From positions 3,224,001 through 3,288,000 of the forward strand of contig NZ_JAUSWV010000002.1 in NCBI RefSeq assembly GCF_030815485.1: a DNA stretch of 64,000 bases. Reading direction: 5' to 3'. The position numbers and the translations under genes were made by a program. This DNA is from Streptomyces rishiriensis. Its GTDB lineage: Bacteria; Actinomycetota; Actinomycetes; Streptomycetales; Streptomycetaceae. Positions 60,038-64,000 of this stretch are shown piece after piece. Position 1 is the first letter of the stretch; the number at the start of each line of letters is the position of its first letter. The notes beneath the pieces are model-generated. The model ran no database searches and was not told the DNA's origin. It saw only the letters and a program-made list of their open reading frames with translations.

Positions 60038-60535
60038 ATGAGCAATTCTTCAGATCTCCCAGCTGAGTCGGCAGGCGAGTGGAGTCCCCCAGCGGGCTCA
60101 TGGGCCTCCTCGGCGGCGCGTCGTCGGAACATGCAAGCCATCCGGAACCGGGACACCAAGCCGGAGTGGCTGATCCGAAGGCTCGTGCACGCGCGAGGTT
60201 TGCGCTACCGAGTCGCCGCAAAGCCCCTTCCGAAGCTCCGCCGGACTGCTGACCTGGTCTTCGGCCCGACCAAGGTCGCTGTCTTTATTGACGGCTGCTA
60301 CTGGCATGGTTGCCCCGAGCATTACGTACCGCCGAAGACCAACCCGGGCTACTGGTCGGACAAGGTTGCCCGGAACATGGCCCGTGACCGGGACACCGAC
60401 CAGCGCCTAGAAGAGGCCGGCTGGACGGTGCTCCGGTTCTGGGAACACGAACCCGCGGAAGACTGCGCCGAGCGTATTGCCGCCGAGGTGGAGAAACGCC
60501 GCGGGCCAGCTCAGAAGACCCGAGAGGGTCCCTGA
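60038..60535 (+). CDS. vsr: Very-short-patch-type (Vsr) DNA mismatch endonuclease
   Basis: This 165-aa nuclease has the Vsr signature: RRRNMQAIRNRDTKPE with Glu43, ADLVFGPTKVAVFIDG with catalytic Asp72, CYWHGCPEH with His90 and His95, and FWEHE near the end. Vsr enzymes repair T-G mismatches created by deamination of 5-methylcytosine and normally travel with a C5 methyltransferase, as here. It is the last gene of the rightward island operon, 13 bp after the NgoMIV-like gene, and faces the methyltransferase gene tail to tail with 3 bp between stops. Confidence 0.93.
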   Translation: MSNSSDLPAESAGEWSPPAGSWASSAARRRNMQAIRNRDTKPEWLIRRLVHARGLRYRVAAKPLPKLRRTADLVFGPTKVAVFIDGCYWHGCPEHYVPPKTNPGYWSDKVARNMARDRDTDQRLEEAGWTVLRFWEHEPAEDCAERIAAEVEKRRGPAQKTREGP

Positions 60536-60538
60536 TCA

Positions 60539-61768
60539 TCAACCCTGCCGCTGATCACGTTCCCGGGCAGCTTTCAGCACGTCAATGATCGACTTGCCCA
60601 CGGCCTTGGCAACGGGCGGTGGGAATGCATTGCCGATCTGACGGTATTGTGCGGTCTTGCCGCCCGAGAAGTCCCACTCGTCCGGGAAACCCTGGATGAT
60701 TGCGGCTTGCCGCACGGTGAGCATCGGGCCGTCGGAACCAAAGAGATCCCGGCCCTCGGTCTTCTTCTCTGCGCATTTCTCGATGTCGTTGGCGACACCC
60801 ATGCCACAAACACCAAGCTGCTTCCACGCTGCCTTCGCGCGGCTGGGTCCCAGGTCCGCGCCACCATGCTTCTTCGACCCACCGACAAGAGTGGGAGCAA
60901 TGCCGCCGCCCTTGCCCTTGAGTTCAGCATCACGGTCGCGAGCTTTCTGGAGCCATTGGTCGAACTTCTCGCGTGCCAGCTCGGAGTAGGCTCCTTGGAA
61001 ATACCGTCCATAACGCTCACGCATGGACGGCTCAAGGCTCTCTGCGACGCTGACCGGATCCTCATGTGTAGGCGTGGGCCACTCATACTTGAGATCCCTG
61101 ATGACATCGTCCCGGAACGCCACGAGAATGGCGCGAGGCCGCAGCTGCGGCACCCCGAAGTCGCTGGCCTCCAGGACACCCCACCGGCATACGGTGTACT
61201 CGAGTCCCTTATCGGTAACGAGCTCGCCATCTCCGCCCCGGTATGTACCGCCTTCAAGACGCGCCTTGATGTAGTCGCGGTAGTCCGAGAACTTCGGATC
61301 CATGATCCCTCGGACGTTTTCGATCATCACTGCCCGCGGCCTGAGGGTCTCGACCAGTTCCAGCATGCGCGGGAAAAGGTCTCGCTCGTCGTCCTTGCCG
61401 AGTTGCTTCCCTGCGTGGGAGAACGGAGGGCACGGGACTCCGCCGGCCAACAGGTCCAGATCCTCCGGCTTGAGGAGTTCGGCACCCTTGCGCAGATCCC
61501 GGAAGGGCTCGAATTCTTTGACATCGGCCGACAGGACGTCGCAGTTCTCCCGCTCCCAGGACCACACCTCATGGTCGTCGATGTTCAGCCTGAGTGTCTC
61601 GACTGCATGCTGGTCGATCTCCACCAGGGCCAGATGTCCGAAGCCCGCCTGATGGAGACCAATCGCCTGGCCCCCTGCGCCAGCACAGATCTCGATCGAC
61701 GTGAACTCAGGCTTCGTCCGCGCCGTGGCGGCACCCTCGGGTTCCTTCATCTGGGTCATCTGGGTCAT
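60539..61768 (-). CDS. DNA cytosine-C5 methyltransferase of GCCGGC-type system
   Basis: This 409-aa enzyme would protect the host from the two endonucleases. Motif I is ICAGAGGQAIGL, motif IV LAGGVPCPPFS with catalytic Cys113, motif VI MIENVRG, motif VIII in FGVPQLRPRAILVAF, motif IX VRQAAIIQGFPDEW and motif X YRQIGNAFPPPVA. The target-recognition region is about 255-335 (FDQWLQKARDRDAELKGKG). GCCGGC specificity is inferred from the neighbouring endonucleases. The N-terminus is MTQMTQMKEP, from a small in-frame repeat, so the exact ATG (61768, 61759 or 61750) is open. It is divergent from the HNH gene. Confidence 0.94.
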   Translation of the reverse strand: MTQMTQMKEPEGAATARTKPEFTSIEICAGAGGQAIGLHQAGFGHLALVEIDQHAVETLRLNIDDHEVWSWERENCDVLSADVKEFEPFRDLRKGAELLKPEDLDLLAGGVPCPPFSHAGKQLGKDDERDLFPRMLELVETLRPRAVMIENVRGIMDPKFSDYRDYIKARLEGGTYRGGDGELVTDKGLEYTVCRWGVLEASDFGVPQLRPRAILVAFRDDVIRDLKYEWPTPTHEDPVSVAESLEPSMRERYGRYFQGAYSELAREKFDQWLQKARDRDAELKGKGGGIAPTLVGGSKKHGGADLGPSRAKAAWKQLGVCGMGVANDIEKCAEKKTEGRDLFGSDGPMLTVRQAAIIQGFPDEWDFSGGKTAQYRQIGNAFPPPVAKAVGKSIIDVLKAARERDQRQG

Positions 61769-61929
61769 GCCCCCTCCTTACAGCCGTGCAGCGGCAGACA
61801 CATTTTGCAATCCACCATCGCTGAGGGTGACAGACCCCACTGACAACGAGACGTCACCAAGTGTGCCGTACGCTCCGCGGATCACTGAACGCACCCTCCG
61901 CCACACCGAACACTCATACGATATGGCTC

Positions 61930-62679
61930 ATGCGGATACCTTCGTGGACTGAGGACGAGCTCCTGCTCGCCGGAGCACTGGTCGTGAGGAACGGCTGGCG
62001 CGAGCTGCGGGCCCACCACGTGGAGGTACAGGAGCTCTCGGAGCTGCTCCGCTCGCTGCCCATCCATGAGTCCGAAGCGCTCGCCCTGCCGAACTTCCGG
62101 TCTCCCGACAGCGTCAGCCGTAAGACCACCGACTTCATGACCAATCACAGCCTCTACACCGGTAATGCCACCCGGTGCGGCAAGCCGACTCTGCTCATGA
62201 TCGAAGCCTTCACAGAACGTGAGGCCGAGATGCTCCAAGCCGCCCGAGCCATCGAAGACGGCATCGGGTCCGGTGAGCTTCACCGCATCCCCCCGCAGCC
62301 CGATGAGATCGACGAGACAGGCGTCAGCGCCATCGAGGGGCGTCTCCTCGTCCGCCGGGCACTCGCTCGGGAGCGGAACCCGAAGCTCCGCGCTCAGAAG
62401 ATCAAGCAGGTGCGCGACCGCGGCGGCTCGCTGCGGTGTGAGGTGTGCGAGTTCGACTTCGCCAGCGTCTACGGGGAACTGGGCGAGGGGTACATCGAAG
62501 TGCACCATCTCACTCCCCTTCACATCTCCGGGACACGGGAGACCAGCCTCGACGACCTCGCTTGCGTCTGCGCCAACTGCCATCGCATGTGCCACAGGTG
62601 CCGCCCCGGTGAATCTTGGCGTACACCCGCCGATCTTCGGGAGCGGATGCGCAAGTCCGCGCCGGAAGGCCGCCACTAG
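61930..62679 (+). CDS. HNH endonuclease next to methyltransferase
   Basis: This 249-aa protein has a C-terminal HNH nuclease domain: zinc Cys pairs CEVC (170-173) and CANC (214-217), the catalytic His pair in IEVHHLTPLH (192-193) and Asn216/His218. The N-terminal half (1-150, LALPNFRSPDSVSRKTTDFM) resembles the binding domain of a group of HNH proteins often found in defence islands, of unknown specificity. Divergent from the methyltransferase, with 161 bp between starts. It could be a modification-dependent (type IV-like) nuclease, which must then tolerate the adjacent methylase. Its end overlaps the next gene by 4 bp. Confidence 0.88.
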   Translation: MRIPSWTEDELLLAGALVVRNGWRELRAHHVEVQELSELLRSLPIHESEALALPNFRSPDSVSRKTTDFMTNHSLYTGNATRCGKPTLLMIEAFTEREAEMLQAARAIEDGIGSGELHRIPPQPDEIDETGVSAIEGRLLVRRALARERNPKLRAQKIKQVRDRGGSLRCEVCEFDFASVYGELGEGYIEVHHLTPLHISGTRETSLDDLACVCANCHRMCHRCRPGESWRTPADLRERMRKSAPEGRH

Positions 62680-63308
62680 GCCGCATCCGCTTCGGCTTCA
62701 TAGTGCATTTGCGCGCGGTCGAGGATGTCATCCGGGTCATGTCCGCGAGCGGCGGACCAGTGGAGCAGATCCGCGATCAGCGCGACTGCTGATTCCGCTA
62801 GACCCTCGTCGTACAACCCCCTATGCAGGGCGCTGCCCCGCCCGACGTCTTGGTAGCTGTCAAGCACCGCAAGCGCCCGCTCGATGCGCTGGCAGGCGGA
62901 ACCTGGACCAGCCGAGATCTCACACCAGACCGCCTTGCCCGCCGCCGTCAGCACTACGCCCCAGTCGACTGCCAGCGATGCCAGGAGGTGCAGGCCGCGA
63001 CCGCACACGTCGTCCTGTCCGGCCGTCTTCGACGAGGGCAGAATCTCGCTCTTGTCGTGGACTTCGAGTCGGAGCCTCTCCCCCCTCCATTCAAGGATGA
63101 GGGTCGCTGAGGCCCCTTCGCCGACATGCTTGACGACGTTGGTCGCCAGCTCGGTGATGAGCAGCTCTGCTTCGTCGACGGCGACGGACGCGCCCCACTG
63201 ACTCAACTGCCTGGCGGCAGCTCTCCTCAGTAGGCGCACTTCCGCCGGCGCCGCCTCGAACGGCAGGACACAGCGGAGTCGGGGTTCGGTGACTTCGTAG
63301 CCAGGCAT
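62676..63308 (-). CDS. RsbW-like ATP-binding regulatory protein
   Basis: This 210-aa protein has a histidine-kinase-like (GHKL) ATPase domain of the anti-sigma factor RsbW type: N box LLITELATNVVKHVGEG, G1 LRLEVHDKSEILPSS (degenerate) and G2 CGRGLHLLASLAVDWGV. The C-terminal 60 residues are an added helical tail. GGAGGGAGGAG precedes the ATG at 63308. Streptomyces encodes many such proteins, often divergent from an Scr1-type XRE regulator as here, probably forming a regulatory pair. Confidence 0.88.
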   Translation of the reverse strand: MPGYEVTEPRLRCVLPFEAAPAEVRLLRRAAARQLSQWGASVAVDEAELLITELATNVVKHVGEGASATLILEWRGERLRLEVHDKSEILPSSKTAGQDDVCGRGLHLLASLAVDWGVVLTAAGKAVWCEISAGPGSACQRIERALAVLDSYQDVGRGSALHRGLYDEGLAESAVALIADLLHWSAARGHDPDDILDRAQMHYEAEADAA

Positions 63309-63526
63309 GGCCACTCCTCCCTCCAAGCCACGCACGTGCTGCGCGCTCCGTGCTCGTACGGCTGCACTGCGTAGCGATCTGGGTAACGAGCATGGCACGG
63401 AGAAGTCTCACTGTGTAACTTCTCATGAGAATCCATCGAGTGAATCTGTCGGCGAGCCCGGCTTCCGGCTGCCTAGCCTGATGGGGATCTCCGGGCTCGC
63501 CGCCCGGCCCATGGCGAAGGAGCCTC

Positions 63527-64000
63527 ATGTCCGAACGGACCACAACCCGCCGCCGTCAACTGGGCGCGATGATGCGCAAGTTGCGCGCCCGCAGGGGGAT
63601 GACTTTGGAGGAGGCCGGGCGGCTCGTCGGGGTGTCCAAGGCGACGGTCAGCCGGTACGAGACCCAGGCCGGGCCCGTCAAATGGCTGGTCGTCGACGCG
63701 TTGTGCCGCGAGTACGGGGCGACTGACACCGAGCGCAGGGCCGTGGTCAACATCGCCAAGGATGCCAAACAGCAGGGTTGGTGGAGCTCGTTCGCCGACT
63801 CCATTCCGGAGAGCATGAACCTGCTGCTCACCCTTGAGGACGAGGCCGTGCGCGAGAGCCACTTCTCGTGTGTCTATGTCCCCGGCCTGCTGCAGACGCG
63901 CACTTACAGCACCGCGCTGCAGAGAGCCAACGAGGTCCCTCTGGCGCCCGAGGAGATCGAGCGCCTCGTCGACATCCGTATGAAGCGGCAGGAAATCCTC
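63527..64000 (+). CDS. Scr1-family XRE regulator, 3' end outside window
   Basis: The gene is cut by the window end after 158 codons. The N-terminal helix-turn-helix reads MTLEEAGRLVGVSKATVSR, followed by the Scr1-type domain with YVPGLLQTRTYSTALQ and EEIERLVDIRMKRQEIL. AAGGAG lies 7 bases before the ATG. Such proteins are antitoxin-like regulators in Streptomyces, usually followed by a DUF397 partner; that gene would lie beyond the window. It is divergent from the RsbW-like gene with 218 bp between them. Confidence 0.92.
   Translation, partial: MSERTTTRRRQLGAMMRKLRARRGMTLEEAGRLVGVSKATVSRYETQAGPVKWLVVDALCREYGATDTERRAVVNIAKDAKQQGWWSSFADSIPESMNLLLTLEDEAVRESHFSCVYVPGLLQTRTYSTALQRANEVPLAPEEIERLVDIRMKRQEIL

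Noticed and set aside
53682..62679. Depletion of GCCGGC sites within the defence island
   Set aside because: By eye about ten sites occur (for example 54515, 55946, 58048, 58591, 61442), close to what the base composition would give, so no avoidance is visible; protection must come from methylation.
1..64000. CRISPR array
   Set aside because: No evenly spaced identical repeats with unique spacers were seen; the tandem repeats found have no spacers.

Overview
The window is chromosomal DNA of an actinomycete, almost certainly a Streptomyces. GC is very high, starts are often GTG or TTG, coding third positions are nearly all G/C, and genes typical of the genus are present (Tat lipoproteins, class E and F sortases, a TPR-type XRE regulator, an AA10 chitin monooxygenase, an Scr1-type XRE regulator). 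No species or replicon position can be read from the sequence alone. No CRISPR array, insertion sequence, rRNA or replication origin was seen.

Layout. 1-6.4 kb: 3' part of a GH1 beta-glucosidase, convergent with a binding-protein-dependent sugar ABC operon, then a CBM2-GH18 chitinase. 6.6-13.4 kb: a two-component system, a small secreted protein, a spermidine-synthase-like protein, an XRE/TPR regulator and a histidine phosphatase. 13.6-18.6 kb: a PAP2 membrane phosphatase followed by a tightly overlapping three-gene operon (Fe-S RecB/Cas4-like nuclease, unknown 532-aa protein, SF1 helicase) that looks like a split Dna2/AddAB-type machine. 18.8-24.8 kb: small conserved proteins, the first of three tRNA-Lys(CUU) genes, an M6-like secreted protease, a PAS-GGDEF-EAL protein and an LLM-class oxidoreductase. 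24.9-31.6 kb: an ectoine/hydroxyectoine locus, with a frameshifted eutA, a second decayed eutA-like remnant, a 2-hydroxyacid dehydrogenase, intact ehuBCDA and an IclR regulator. 31.7-37.4 kb: tRNA-Lys copy 2, an acyl-CoA ligase, an AA10 LPMO with a DasR-like operator, an SPFH protein, an NlpC/P60-like protein and tRNA-Lys copy 3. 37.7-53.1 kb: class F sortase with a secreted partner, a NagD-like phosphatase, an LARTG-anchored surface protein, a ROK regulator divergent from a Gfo/Idh/MocA oxidoreductase across a 27-bp near-perfect palindrome, a fumarylacetoacetase-family enzyme, a second YidC, a membrane protein plus YtrA-type GntR regulator behind twin operators, a DUF817 protein, a class E sortase, a GH30 glycanase and a SEC-C/TPR protein.

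53.6-62.7 kb is the most striking region: a defence island with clearly lower GC and more relaxed codon use than its flanks. In order it encodes a MORC/MutL-type GHKL ATPase, a Z1-domain helicase-like ATPase, a NaeI-family endonuclease, an NgoMIV-family endonuclease and a Vsr-type nuclease, then a convergent cytosine-C5 methyltransferase and a divergent HNH endonuclease. NaeI and NgoMIV both act at GCCGGC, so this looks like one restriction-modification system with two restriction enzymes of the same specificity, joined to the MORC-Z1 pair known from MORC-containing restriction systems and Mza-type defence. The window ends in an RsbW-like ATPase and a divergent, truncated Scr1-type XRE regulator.

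Working together: the chitinase, the LPMO and perhaps the NagD-like phosphatase point to chitin/GlcNAc use, with dre-like sites upstream of the first two. ROK, GntR and LacI-like operator palindromes sit in the expected promoter gaps. Two sortases and one LAxTG substrate fit a Streptomyces cell-surface programme.
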